Below are positions 1-18,367 of a stretch of 64,000 nt of DNA, one piece after another. This DNA is from Brachyhypopomus gauderio (lineage: Eukaryota; Chordata; Actinopteri; Gymnotiformes; Hypopomidae): positions 576,001 to 640,000 of the forward strand of contig NC_135211.1 in the NCBI RefSeq assembly GCF_052324685.1. Reading direction: 5' to 3'. Numbering within the stretch: position 1 is the first letter of the stretch; each line of letters starts with the position of its first letter. The translations under genes were made by a program, and so were the position numbers. Below the pieces are notes generated by a model. That model was not told the origin of the DNA. It saw nothing but the letters and a program-made list of their open reading frames with translations, and did not search any database.

Positions 1-790
1 TCTGGAAATGTATTGCTGGTTTTCCGCTGACCTGGGGCAGGAGAGATGGTTTGGGGACGGGTGGTCGATTGCGGTGATCTCACGCACACAAGCTCCAATC
101 CAGAGTGGCTCCTTTCCAGGCGCATTTCACAGTGAATATAGGGGCGGGGGTCCAGGCGTTACCATTGCTTCATGAAGTTCATTGGAAGGTGCTTATCCTG
201 GTGTTTGTCTCACAGCGTGTCCATCCTCGCTGACTGGTGGACTGAAGAAAGAACTTACTGTGCCAGAGCTGTGCATGTAGCTCTTGAGATGAGTTGTGTT
301 GAATGAGTTGTGTTAATGGCTCATTATCTGCTGCCTGCGTGGGGATGTTGTCGTGCAGCCTGAGGTGCCGAGATGTGTCTGGTGTCCCAGCCACAGGTCA
401 AGGGTCAAGCCCATGGAGAGTTCACCCATAGCAGCTAATCCATGTGTGGTGTCTCCACACCCAGTTCCATGCAGGATTGAGAGGGCTCCATGTTCACTGC
501 TCTCTCTGGCTCCCTGGTCAGGCACGTGTGGTTGTATATTTGTATTAACATACAATTGATCCAAATAAATGTAAGTGCTCCTTTTCTTGACCTGTAGACC
601 ATATTTGTTCCATCGCCTCATCATGGATATTTACATGAAAAACAAAATGTACAAAATACGGAGGTTTTACGGAGGTTTAAACATATTTGAACTTGATATT
701 AGAAATTTGTGAAAACTAAAATAAAACATGCATTTATATTTTTATTTTTTTTATTTATCTCTGGATGTGGCTTCGCTACATTTTTTTTAC
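1..790. other. Unassigned upstream sequence
   Basis: No gene can be supported here. Short open frames exist on both strands but have no recognisable domains. A weak intron/exon-like border (cacag followed by an open stretch) sits near 214, and the segment might be the end of a neighbouring gene, but nothing confirms it. Confidence 0.3.
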
Positions 791-794
791 ATTC

Positions 795-874
795 TCTCTC
801 TATATATATATATATAATATTCATATAGTTGTTAAAATTGTGCTTGTGTATGTATATATGTATGTGTATATTAT

Positions 875-912
<38 letters not shown>
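795..912. repeat. AT-rich microsatellites
   Basis: TA dinucleotide runs occur at about 801-817 and 879-912, separated by TATG/TGTA-rich sequence. This is simple-sequence DNA with no gene content. Confidence 0.8.
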
Positions 913-915
<3 letters not shown>

Positions 916-1357
916 GAATGAATACAAGTGAAAGCATAATATTAATGTACCCCTTTCTCAAAACCTAAGGACGTTTTTACAATCAACATAACTACATCCA
1001 CATTTTTACAACCAGTCAACATGGTGAACAGCATAAGTGAAAATCTGAGATCAATACGTTGTGCACTTTGTAATTGTTATAGCTATGTGTTTTACAACGA
1101 ACCGTAATTAAATGATTGTAGATTTGCGGTATACGCACAAAAAACGAATTTCTCGAATGTTACCCTATGATGGGGCATTAAACCAGGAATCGATTATATG
1201 AGAAAAAACGTTTTGTCCAAAGAGAAATACCTGACAAAAACGTGTTAGTGAAGTATGCAGGCAGTGCTCCTCCGAGCCGGGAGGCGGCAGTCGTCCCTCA
1301 CCCCCACGGTTAAAGCTCCATGAACGCAGTAAAGGAAAAGCAGTCGGTGGTTGCAAG

Positions 1358-7465
<6,108 letters not shown>

Positions 7466-7630
7466 ACCTGGGAAGCGTGTGAGAGTGCATGTAGTTATGT
7501 AAGGTGGTTGAGTGTCAGGGTGAACCATGGCTTCAGTACTGTAGATGTACGGAAACTGATTGGTTCAATTTGGATACAACTGGCTTATGACCATATGGAG
7601 TGTTTTTCAGTTTATTCTTTGTGAAAATCC

Positions 7631-7636
7631 ATTAAA
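7631..7636 (+). promoter_or_regulatory. Poly(A) signal of psmc3
   Basis: The hexamer attaaa occurs 166 bp after the psmc3 stop codon and is followed by a T-rich stretch. It is the first canonical-type signal in the 3' region. Additional aataaa motifs follow in the minisatellite just downstream. Confidence 0.6.
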
Positions 7637-7684
7637 GTTTTTTTTTCCATGGATTAACTACTTGATTATTTTATGTGTAAATTT

Positions 7685-7918
7685 GGATGAATGTCTGGGT
7701 TGAATAAATATATGAAGCGGCGTGAGCCCTTGATGAATGTCTGGGTTGAATAAATATATGAAGCGGTGTGAGCCCTTGGATGAATGTCTGGGTTGAATAA
7801 ATATATGAAGCGGCGTGAGCCCTTGATGAATGTCTGGGTTGAATAAATATATGAAGCGGTGTGAGCCCTTGGATGAATGTCTGGGTTGAATAAATATATG
7901 AAGCGGCGTGAGCCCTTG
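7685..7918 (+). repeat. 46-48-bp minisatellite downstream of psmc3, each unit with AATAAA
   Basis: Five almost identical units of 46-48 bp begin with gatgaatgtctgggttgaat and end with gtgagccctt. Each unit contains aataaa within gttgaataaatatatg. The array starts about 50 bp past the likely psmc3 cleavage region, in the psmc3/GPCR intergenic space. Confidence 0.93.
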
Positions 7919-8334
7919 CTGGTTTGTGATGAATAAGCATGAATGAACACACAAGACTGGATGATAAAAACAGAGCTTTGGGGATGTTTTAATAATATGC
8001 GTCACATACACAATTTATCACTGTTCACACAAAGATTTACACAAGTACTATGAATGGCGTTAAAATGAGTGTTGTGTATGCCTGTGTTAAGGGGGATGAC
8101 CTTTGTGAGGCTGTATTCAAGGCCAGCACAAACACAAGTCTATGAGAAGTGTAGTCTGAAATGATATTTTTTCACAATTAATTAATACCTGCTAGTTGTA
8201 TAACAGTCCACTGTGTGGTCTAAAGCCTTGAGGTTCCTCCAATCAAAACAGTTTGCATTCAGTCAGTACAGTTTGGGTCCAGTCAGTAGTTTGGATTTAC
8301 TCAGTACAGTTTGGGTCCAGTCAGTAGTTTGGGT

Positions 8335-9597
8335 TTATTCAGTACAGTTTGGGTGTCCCTGCACCCCTGCTAGCTCCTCCTCTTCGGTTTCCCTGTTTGT
8401 TCCTGACTGTAATATGGTGCCTTTGCCGAGGGGCTCTCTCCCTTGCTCAGCCCTGCATCCGTCTCTCCTGCAGATGTGGCGAACTAGGCCTTGGCAGCGT
8501 TGGCGGAAGGTCGGATCACAGTAGGCGTAGAGCAGAGGGTTCAGGCAGCTGTTGGCGTAGCCCAGACAGATGGCATAAGGGTGGGCCCCCATCAGCCAGC
8601 GGTCAAAGTCGCAGGAGTAGGGCAAGAACTCCAGTTCCACCAGCACAGAGAGCATTTTGTTGGCATGGAAGGGCAGCCAGCAGAGGACGAAGGCCAGGAC
8701 GAGCGTGCAGATGACACGAAGGAGCCTGCGCTGGCGTGCCTGGTCCGCCCGGGGTCCCACACCAAAGTGCTGAGAGAGGAGGCGGCCCAGTGAGCAGTAG
8801 CACAGCAGCAGCACCGTGAGCGGCAGCAGGAAGCCCAGCAGAGTCGACTTCAGCCCCAGTGCCGCTGACCACAGCACCTCCGCCTCCTCTCGGGCCGCGG
8901 GGTCCAGGTGGTCGGAAACCACGCCCGAGTAATCCATGTCACACAAGCACTGTGTGGTGACAGCCTCGCCCTCCTGCCAATCACCCTCAGCCTCCACCTG
9001 CACCTCCAGCACAGTTCGTAGGAGCAGTGCGGGAAGTGCCAGGATGCAGGATGCTGCCCACACGCCCCCCACCACCCACCGGGCCCTGGCTGCTCTACCA
9101 GGCACGTCGCCTCTGCTGTGGCCACGTGCGATCACGTGGTAGCGCTCCATGCTCAGGCCGGTCAGCGAGAACACGCTGGCGTACATGTTGAGTGCCACCA
9201 GGTAGCTGCTGACCCGGCAGAGCGCACTGCCGAAGGGCCAGTGATAGTCCAGCGCCGTGTACACCGCCCACAGGGGCAGAGTCATGATGAACACGAGGTC
9301 TGCTAAGGCCAGGCTGGAGATCAGACACTCTGTCACGGAGCGGGAGGGTCTGGGGGGGCAGGGGGGTGGTTCCTGGGTCTGCTCAGAGCTGAAGCAGCTG
9401 CCCTTTCTGCCCCCTCCAGTATGTCTGCCCAGGTACACCCACAGCACTAGGCTGTTACCGAGGGTCCCTGTGACGAATGCCAGGAGGTAGACTGCTGGAA
9501 TCAGCACACGAGTGGCATGCCATTCGCTGTAGTCGCACAGGGGGAGGGCTGAGGGGGAGGGGGAGGGGGAGGTAATGGGCCACTCCAACTCAGACAT
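8335..9597 (-). CDS. aplnr2: Apelin-receptor-like class A GPCR (single exon)
   Basis: The intronless frame encodes 420 aa with seven hydrophobic segments. Family marks are GNSLVLW in TM1, SLALADL in TM2, LPLWAVYT and WPFG before TM3, NMYASVF followed by ERY at the end of TM3, CWLPFH in TM6, and NSCLNPLLYAYCDP in TM7 (NPxxY). The combination of LIPAVYLLAF, SSYLV-NMYASVF and CDFD-LM fits the apelin/Elabela receptor (APLNR) better than GPR25 or chemokine receptors. APLNR couples to Gi and binds apelin and Elabela at the plasma membrane. The first intracellular loop is unusually long (about 25 extra Gly/Pro/Ser-rich residues) and the C-tail is Glu-rich. The gene is tail-to-tail with psmc3. The paralog symbol is a best guess (conserved family, exact ortholog unproven). 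Confidence 0.85.
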   Translation of the reverse strand: MSELEWPITSPSPSPSALPLCDYSEWHATRVLIPAVYLLAFVTGTLGNSLVLWVYLGRHTGGGRKGSCFSSEQTQEPPPCPPRPSRSVTECLISSLALADLVFIMTLPLWAVYTALDYHWPFGSALCRVSSYLVALNMYASVFSLTGLSMERYHVIARGHSRGDVPGRAARARWVVGGVWAASCILALPALLLRTVLEVQVEAEGDWQEGEAVTTQCLCDMDYSGVVSDHLDPAAREEAEVLWSAALGLKSTLLGFLLPLTVLLLCYCSLGRLLSQHFGVGPRADQARQRRLLRVICTLVLAFVLCWLPFHANKMLSVLVELEFLPYSCDFDRWLMGAHPYAICLGYANSCLNPLLYAYCDPTFRQRCQGLVRHICRRDGCRAEQGREPLGKGTILQSGTNRETEEEELAGVQGHPNCTE

Positions 9598-10387
9598 GGA
9601 AACACTGCCTAGCGAAGGCTTATCGGGGTACAGTGAGGAGAACCTACTGCTTGTTTAAAGTTTCACGTCATTTAAGAACCACATCATGACTGGCTTGTGA
9701 TGGTTTTCTTGCAGTGTTGTCTCTAAGATTATAAAACTTCCCTATTTTCCACTATCAGCACACTGATAGGACACCCATCCTGTTCCAGATCACTTTGCCT
9801 AAAATGTCAGCCAAGAATTCTGCAAAAACAGGATATGGAGAGGAAGTGTGAAATATATGGACTAATATTCTCATTTAAACATAATGTTTAATGGTAAAAG
9901 TCAGAAACATATGTCTTTTAAATCTTTACTGAGGTTTGCATTTACTGATCAGTTTTGCTTTTCCTTCTGTCACCTAAACCCTGACAAAATTATGAAATGC
10001 ATTTTGTACATAACATGTAATTTATTCTTATTGAAGCAGTAGAAAAATGATTGAATCTCTTTTACTCTATACATTTTGCAGCCACAACTGGATCACCAAA
10101 TAATATCACCATATTCTGGTATTTCAGGAAGATTCACCCAATCTTACCTGCTTTGGTGTCTCTCTGTCAGCCGACTGTCACGTGAAGAAACTCAGGTCTG
10201 GTGCATGCTGGGACATCTAGATTAAAATCGAGTGTCTTTATTAAAAATGTCTTGTCTAGATTTTCCACAGTTCCACACTTGCACGCCTACGCAGCTCTTG
10301 AGGACATGATGGTGTTGTGTGGGAATCCCAGACCTCCTCCTGAAGACTTAAATCTTCCCCCTCCTGTCTCCTCCTCCTGTCTGCTGT

Positions 10388-10389
<2 letters not shown>
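9598..10389. other. Upstream region of the GPCR, no gene seen
   Basis: AT-rich non-coding sequence upstream of the GPCR start codon. It would contain its 5' UTR and promoter if the gene has no upstream non-coding exon. No clear TATA box or conserved site was recognised. Confidence 0.4.

Positions 10390-10426
<37 letters not shown>
10390..10426 (+). repeat. Poly-C tract (37 bp)
   Basis: An uninterrupted run of 37 C. Such a tract can form G-quadruplex or i-motif structures and is prone to length errors in sequencing. Apparent glycine-rich frames over it are artefacts. Confidence 0.95.
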
Positions 10427-11475
10427 TGTGGTTCTGTGAGATCCCCAAACAGGAGTCCTGGGTTTTACAAGGTAAGTAAACTGTACACAGTGATACCAGC
10501 ATTGCTCCGTACACCTCAGCCATGAAAGGGGCTGTGAGCACACAAAGCCTTTAATGGCGCCCACAGACAAACATTCTCACACAGTCACTGCTCTCCAGCA
10601 ACATACCAGTCAGTGAATGAAGACACAAGTGTGGTGCCATTCAGAGACATGGTGGAGGGTCAAGCATGAATCAAGCAAAAATCAGTCATGATGTAAGACA
10701 GGTGCACGTGAAAGAAGCCTGCACTGGCGGTGTTTTCACATCGGTTCATGCACAGGGAGATGAAGCCAGGTTCTTGCAGCTCATATGTTCAAGCACACTT
10801 CTCCAATCATTTTCATTAGCATTTTACCTTGAAACTTTAATAGTGTACTTTTCAAACCAGCGTGGTTTTATTATTTAAACTGAAAACGTGATTACAGCCA
10901 GTACTGAAAGACACGCTAGTACAGCATCAACAGGTTTAAGTTCCTGTAGTTTTTTTGGTACATTTACATTTCTGTCCCTCGCTCCCCCAAACTCAACCAC
11001 ATTTAGACTTCACCTTGTTTTCATGTGCAAATGTTCTCTCATGTACTTTTACAATCCTTGTGATGCAAATATATTTCAAATATTAAATGCAAAAATAAGA
11101 ATATTGCAAACAATGTCATTGTTGTCTTGAGTCCATGATGCTTTCATGACACTGTACACACAGTGTACACGCACTGTCCACACATATAGGTGAGGAAAAC
11201 GTTTGTATCATATTGTACTTTCTTTAAAACTACAGACAGAAGATGATACCTGGAATTTTAATATAAAAAATTACTCTGAGTTACCAACAATTTAAGTAAT
11301 TTATTTAAGTCCTTATTTAGTTTTTCTATTTCCAAACACCACCAGTAGTTCATGTATGATTTGTAATCAAGAATAGGATATAACATCGAACGGCCAATCT
11401 GTGAAGAGCCCTAATCAAAAGATACACCAACCTCATTCTCCAAAATTAAAATAATGGCCATCTTTTCCAAACAAT
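10427..11475. other. No gene seen
   Basis: AT-rich intergenic sequence with short frames only and no recognised repeat. Confidence 0.35.
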
Positions 11476-11911
11476 GGGGTGAGGTGAAGGGTGTTTAACA
11501 TGAGGAGTGATGTTCTCAAAGGGGTGAGGTGAAGGGTGTTTAACATGAGGAGTGATGTTATCAATGGGGTGAGGTGAAGGGTGTTTAACATGAGGAGTGA
11601 TGTTATCAATGGGGTGAGGTGGAGGGTGTTTAACATGAGGAGTGATGTTCTCAAAGGGGTGAGGTGAAGGGTGTTTAACATGAGGAGTGATGTTCTCAAA
11701 GGGGTGAGGTGAAGGGTGTTTAACATGAGGAGTGATGTTCTCAAAGGGGTGAGGTGGAGGGTGTTTAACATGAGGAGTGATGTTATCAATGGGGTGAGGT
11801 GAAGGGTGTTTAACATGAGGAGTGATGTTCTCAAAGGGGTGAGGTGAAGGGTGTTTAACATGAGGAGTGATGTTCTCAAAGGGGTGAGGTGGAGGAGGAG
11901 CATGAGGAGTG
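11476..11911 (+). repeat. 45-bp minisatellite
   Basis: Nine full units of exactly 45 bp plus a partial unit. The core is ggggtgaggtgaagggtgtt, followed by taacatgaggagtgatgtt. Variants differ at a few fixed positions (tctcaaa or atcaat at the end, a or g in ggtgRagg). Because 45 is divisible by three, open frames of about 160 codons run through it on the minus strand; they are a by-product of the repeat. Confidence 0.95.
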
Positions 11912-14900
11912 TTCTTGCCACCCACTAAGATCAGCAAACATAACAGGAAATAGACCTGCAGGCTGAAGGGTCATAGGTGAACGTCCTGGTCCCTCTTAGT
12001 AAAACAGTAAAAACACAATGACCAACATGGTGTCCAGCTGCTATCAGACTCCTGTGCAGTTTTTGAATTTGGTTATATGCAGTTTGGTTATATAAGCACA
12101 ATAAATACACATTTTCTTTCTTTCTGTTTCCAAAAGTGGATGTAGCATTTGATCCAGAGCGATGTTAGCTCAGAGTTCTTGGAGTGCTCATATTTTTCAT
12201 TTCAGAAACAAAGCTCAAAGTTAAATCCTTAGGATGTCAGTAGCTATGGAAAGCCAAAGTAGACAATATTCACCTCAAAGCAAACACGTTATTAATGAAA
12301 CAGCCATTTGACGTAATGTTTTTATGCTGCTTTTGCTTATGCTATATCCCTTCAAAAGCTGCTTTAGAGTACAGTAACAAGCTCCGCCTTCCATCTTGAC
12401 AGCGAATAGAGCTGAACTTTGCTGATGCTGAGTAACAAGGCCGGCATGTAAATTCCTTAATTTACTTATGATTCATTTCCCTATTATGAATGTTAATTTT
12501 ATTTGCAGATTTTGTTTTTTATGTTTTCCAATGCATCCAAATCCAGGGAATATTGTAAATGGACATATTTTGCACACTGATATAGGTAACAGGAAGGTTA
12601 ACATGCTGAGGTTGCTGATGCCAAACTGGCTGCAGGTCAGAAGCAAGATAGTCATCACAATCTCGGCAGGACAGTCATCAGACTCTGAAAGACTCTCAAC
12701 CTCACAGGAATAAGCTGGACAGCCATCAAGCTCTGAGAAACACAGTCTTCAAACTCTGAGAAGGACAGTTCAATCAGGACAATCAAACTGCTAAACTCCC
12801 AACCTCAACAGGAATTCATGACACACATGTGCAGTGCAAATAATGTGAAAGTAATTTGAAACAAAATGAAAACAGATAACTCGTATTAATTCTGAAAATC
12901 ATGAAGTTCTTTCTGTTTTATTGAGGTACCAGTTTGGTCCCACTCTTGCTCTTGTTCCTGTTTTAATTGCAAAGTCCACATACTGTATCTTCTCCGGTGT
13001 TTGATTTGGCCTAGAAACATCTCCTAGAAACATAGACAAGACCAGTTGCTGCTTCTTGAAAACATCTATAACTATTATTCTCAACAGTGTGAATCAACAG
13101 TTATGTCTGAAAACCTCCCTCAAATGTTTCCTCTGCTCTTTGTAGTGAATGGATTCATTCCAAATACTTCATGCCTGCTATGTGACAGCCACTCCTCTTG
13201 TGACAATAATACTGTTGCTGCTTCATTATTGATAGCAGAGATCAGCTGCAATCTCAATGCTTATTTGACCCCATAGACTGAACTACAGCACGTCTACACT
13301 GACTCCGTATTTTACTGAATAGACAGAAAGGATGTCATATGTGAAGTGGAATAATGGTGGTGGAATATGGCAAATCCCATGAAATACCCCACAAACTCCA
13401 TAGAGACAGATGTAGAATAGATGTATATATTGTTTCACTGTAGTTTATGATACGAAAAACAACAAAACCAAAAATGAACACACCAGACGTCAGGATGGAC
13501 CACACTGACTGACCCAGATCAGGGAGTTAGGGAGTGACTCGTACACCAACTCTCTGACTAGCCAAGAAACATTTACAAACCCCAAAACAAACAGCAGCTA
13601 ACCCTATGATGTGACATACATATAGTGAACACAAACCAATTTGTTCCCATATTTATAAAAATATTACAAGCAAGGGTGACCAATGAACATGGTGTACATA
13701 ATTAAGATGATAAACGACAACAAACTAACCAAAGCAAATACAGGAATAAAACACCACATCACAGAAACATAAACACCACGGCACACAAACACCATAACTC
13801 AGAAACACAAACCAAGCACAAATCCTTTTCCTTTACTAGTGCTCTGACGTCCTTCATCTTCTGGAGTTTCTATAGGCCACATGGGTGACAGGAAAGGCCC
13901 GTGAGGAATTGGGGAAGGTCAGACCAAAACAGGAAGAGATCAAGGCACAGATCAAGAAACTAGCAGGAACAGACTCATACCTGAAAAACATAACAGAGCA
14001 CTAACACAGCACACAAGCAAGTTATCCAGGAAAATATTTCCTAATTCAGAAATAGCAAAAAACTCTTCACACTCATCGACCAAGACAGCAGCTATTGTGA
14101 ACAAGGCACTGAAACATGAATGATCAGAGAGGCTGTACAAGTTAATCCTGTAGGAAAAGAGGCCAATACACCATTTTAATTGACAAAAGTAACTATCTTG
14201 TGTTAATGTGCCATTTTAATCAAAAATTATAATGAAATACAGGATCACTATAATGAAAGAGAGACAGACAGTTTGGGTCCTCTCTTAAAACGATGCTTGA
14301 TTTGATACTGTTCTGTCTCTAAATGTATAACTGACAAGAGACTGGTCGCCTCCGTCTACAGTGGCAGGTGTCCTGTTGTATTGTGTTCGTCCCTCATGTT
14401 TTGTCTTTGTACCAGTTGACTGCTGGTCATTATATCCTTAATTTGGATCGAGTCACGGGTTTTTCGGTTTGTGCACTTTTCTCATTAAATCATCCTTTTT
14501 CTCTGAGACTTGGCGTGATCGCTTCCATTTTATTTCGCACTCCCTGCCCGTCACACTATGGTTATATGGCTATAACTAAAGTCTATGGATATAACAGCGT
14601 CTGCTAAATGCCCTAAATGTAAATGTAAATATTATAAATGATGCGCTACCATAACATGATGCTGGCTAAATGGCTACCTAATTTTTTCACTGAGATTAGT
14701 AAAGTCAAGTGGTGTGATAGTTGCAAGGATGACACATTTACTGGGAAACAGGTCCAACCTGCTATTGAAATAAAAGTTTTATGTCATTCTTTTAAAGAAA
14801 AGGAGACTGGACTCCATTTTTGAGTTGTACGCCCATGAATATTTTTGATTATTTTGATCATTTTTGATTGATTATTGATTATTATTGATGATTATATTTA

Positions 14901-15792
14901 TGATTATACAACATTATTTTTCTTTGACCATAATTACCACCAAAACTGGTAAAATTTGTGAAAATATTTTACATACAAATGTAATATACAGTAATGTTTA
15001 TATAAAGGTTACAAGACATTATAATCGTGAAATAGATCATATCACTTGTACAAAATCAAGGAAGCTGCCGTCATACACCTGAAGGTGACTCCTTAATGAA
15101 GATGACCTGCCTCTGCAGTTCCACTGTCGGGAATCTCATTGGATATTGGACCGTCCGCAGGTGTTTTTACATAACTATGATGGGGATGTAATTGTTAATT
15201 GTTAAAACTCAAGGGCTTCACACAGACTTGTAACATTAGCATTGTTAGCCAAGAAGCCTGTAGTTTGTGTGCTTAAGTTGAGTGCGAGCTAGAGTTGTCT
15301 CTAAGCTGCCCCAAATATAATTTAAATTATATCAACTACAAATTTTATTTATTCACTCCAATATCCCAGACCCTGTAGATTAATTTCCTTACAGGATCAT
15401 ACCCAATATTTTATTATTGGGTTACATAAGCACAGATGGATTTTTACATCTGTCGTTTGTTTTTGTTTTTTTTTTACACTAACCAAACAACAGGTTGAAA
15501 ATTTAATTATTTAGTTTAGCATTTGGTAATTAATATCCCCCCTTAGATAAAGGTACAGATCCAGGGGTTCATAGACGAAGGGTTTTATGGTTGACTGGGG
15601 TGCTGGTGCTGTCATCCTGTCATTGCTCGAGGTCACTCAAGTTTGTTGACAGTGCAGTGGACGGATGCCATTGTCTCAGAATGCCCCCAAGCCTGTGTTA
15701 CCTTCTGGTTCTGCCTTTTTTAGCTAGGCTGTAATAATTTAACTTAGTGCTGGAGTTGCTGCCACACTCCAGATATGTTTAAATTAGTACTT
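11912..15792. other. Long gene-free stretch
   Basis: No gene was recognised. Short frames (longest about 80 codons) show no domain. A dispersed-repeat tail lies at 14597-14630 (reverse of the motif at 2525). The segment at about 14370-14570 looks like the end of a retroelement but could not be assigned. Confidence 0.4.
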
Positions 15793-16089
15793 CAGGGTTG
15801 CCAACTTTTGACGTTCGCTTGGAGTGAGATTTTAACCTGGAGCCGGTGGCGAGTGTATTTTGTTGAGCGGGGGGGCGAACGTAAAATGGACACAGATTCA
15901 GTGTTATATCGCCGGTGGATGGCGCCAGGGCTAGCGAACTAGTAACGTATTGAATCATATATGTGGATCTGAGGTAAATAAACTGGATTTTTTTTTTCGG
16001 CGTGAGATATCGGAAGTGTGGCGTGAGAGCGTGTGAAAACGGTCAAATGCGTGTGTCTCACGCTCAATGCGTGAGAGTTGGCAACCCTG
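15793..16089. mobile_element. hAT-type MITE (297 bp)
   Basis: Terminal inverted repeats are cagggttgccaacttt on the left and the complement, ending ttggcaaccctg, on the right. The flanking 8-bp duplications tagtactt (15785-15792) and cagtactt (16090-16097) match at 7 of 8 positions. There is no coding capacity. The internal sequence contains repeated short tracts related to the ends (gcgtgaga, ctcacgc). Confidence 0.88.
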
Positions 16090-16097
16090 CAGTACTT

Positions 16098-18005
16098 GGT
16101 CTGAGTGACCTGTAGTGAGGCCACACAGCCTGGACCTACACAGAACAAAACAATAGACGGGAAACAGGAAAGTCCAATTTTGTTTACACAGTAAGACTAA
16201 AGCAAAGGAGAACATGTTTGGGTAAACCTTTTGAGTGTTTTCTGGAAAAGGAAATATCTGCTTTGGTCATGAGTCTGGTGTTTTGTTTGAGACAGCAGGG
16301 GGAGCTCTATGACAATAACGTTATCGGTGGAAGAGACTGGGAGAAAGAACAGTGAGCTGAGCTTCAGTAAAGACATGAGGTTTTACAGCAGCTTCATATA
16401 TACTGTATGATGTGATATATGATGTGTATGATATGATGGAGGAGAGTACCAGTACAGGATGAAATAGTCTACCAGTACAGGATGCTAGACTATTGCAGGA
16501 CCACGAGGAGCCACAAGATATGGTGAAGCAGTGAAGATGAAGGCTGGTGTGATTCACCACTCCACCACTCCATCATTACCTTAGCAGAGAACCAGGGGCT
16601 TGAAATTGGAAAGGGACAAAGCAAGTCCTGAAGTGTTGGTCATAGAAAGTGCTCCAATAAACAGATACAAGTCTTGATTGATTAAACACTTTTAATTAAA
16701 GATATGGGCCTTTTAAACACCCTTTTATTTAGTCTTCCCCAATTCCACCCACTAATGATGCCCCATCACATTACTGAAAAGTTTGATATTTGAATTTAAC
16801 AAAACCCCTAAGCAAGGTTACATTAAAGATTAATAGAGAACATGCTAGTTACATGCTAGTCATTGGACTGAACTCCCCTTCAGGAGTGGCTGAAAAAAAC
16901 AGGCCTTTGTGTCTTTAAAATTGTTCTTTATTGATCACACATACCTAATGAGTTTTAAAATAATTATATATACAAAACCTTGTTTAAATGTTATATAAAA
17001 TAGACCTCTGCACCTCTGCCTAATTTCTATAAAGCATATTAAAACTATTACAAAGTCCATACGTTTTGTCTTCAGGAGAGTCCAACCTGCATTTCTCTAC
17101 CCAGAAGAACAGTCCCTCAGTCTTAATACTGCCACATAATTAATTAACCGAGGTGTAGAAATCTCACCCTCGACCCATTAGTGCACACACGGGCATGCTG
17201 ACGCAGGTTATAAAGACGGGGGGTGAGTGGAGGTCCTTATGAAGAGGCTGGGGGCTGTGCTCACCTGGGTTAAACATGCTGTGTGCTAGCGCTCTGTACT
17301 AGTGCTGTGCGCTAACGTTGTGTGATTACATGAATATGGTTTAATTCAGAACCATGGTCACTTCCTGTTCACCTCACCCAGCCCCTCTCTCTCTCTTACA
17401 AAGACATGAGGACACTGAGGAAGTACCTTTGGTGTACAACCTATACATATAGCACCATGTAAAAGCATTCACCATCTTACTCTTCTTCTTTCTCAGATGT
17501 ATTACAACAATGAATTACAATGGATTTTAATGGACTAAGAAAAAGGTCTAGACTGATGAAGTGGAAGGATAACACACATCGTCTAAATGTTGTGGGTACA
17601 TGAATTCATATATGTATTCATCCGCCTTTGCTTCGAAAACCCCAAATACGAGTCATGCCTAATCAACTGATCACATGACTTCAATTAACTTCAACATTTG
17701 TCATGTGAACAGTTGATTAAGGTCTCACATGAAGGCATGTTGTGTCAATGAAATATGATAAACACCCACTTTACTTCCAGGCTGTAATGCGTTCAAACAG
17801 GGAAAACATCAGGAGAAAAGGTATAACTGACTCCATGTTGCACAGTATAACTAAACACATGGCCATTGCAGAGGTTAACTTGTAGCTCACCAGGTGTGGT
17901 TCATCATCAGCTCTCTTACGGAGAGGCGCTCAGGTTTATGAACAGTATCTCAGTAGCACCAAGAGGGCAGAGGGCAGAGTTTGGTTTGGATGAGCTGGAA
18001 GAAGC
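16098..18005. other. 3' flank of the CD59-like gene, no other gene seen
   Basis: AT-rich sequence without recognisable coding regions. The part nearest 18005 should contain the 3' UTR of the CD59-like gene on the minus strand; no clear polyadenylation signal was assigned. Confidence 0.35.
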
Positions 18006-18302
18006 TTAGAGAACACACCACAAGAAGACGGCCAGAGAGGCCAGTAAGCCCAGCAGCGAGCTGCGTGCCACAGTTAGGGGAGCGTGGTTACACAGGTCGG
18101 ACATGCAGCAGGAGTATTTGAAGCTGGAGATGTGGGGGAACATCTGTGTCAGCATACTCTTCTCACAGTCTGAGTACTTTATACACTGCCGGTATGTTAA
18201 ACCACCTAGAACAGAGAGCGTGTGTCAACTGACCATTTTGAGCCATTCGGTTATTACAGTAAACAAGATGTGTGTGCTTGAATGTGCATCAAAATAGGTA
18301 TA

Positions 18303-18367
<65 letters not shown>

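Noticed and set aside
1-560. Possible terminal exon of an upstream gene (for instance around 214-310)
   Set aside because: A short open stretch after a cacag is not enough; no family motif or second exon could be shown.
10256-10570. Glycine-rich protein on the minus strand
   Set aside because: The glycines come from the poly-C tract at 10390-10426.
11433-11937. Open frames of about 160 codons on the minus strand
   Set aside because: They are produced by the 45-bp repeat and have no start context, domain or neighbouring exons.
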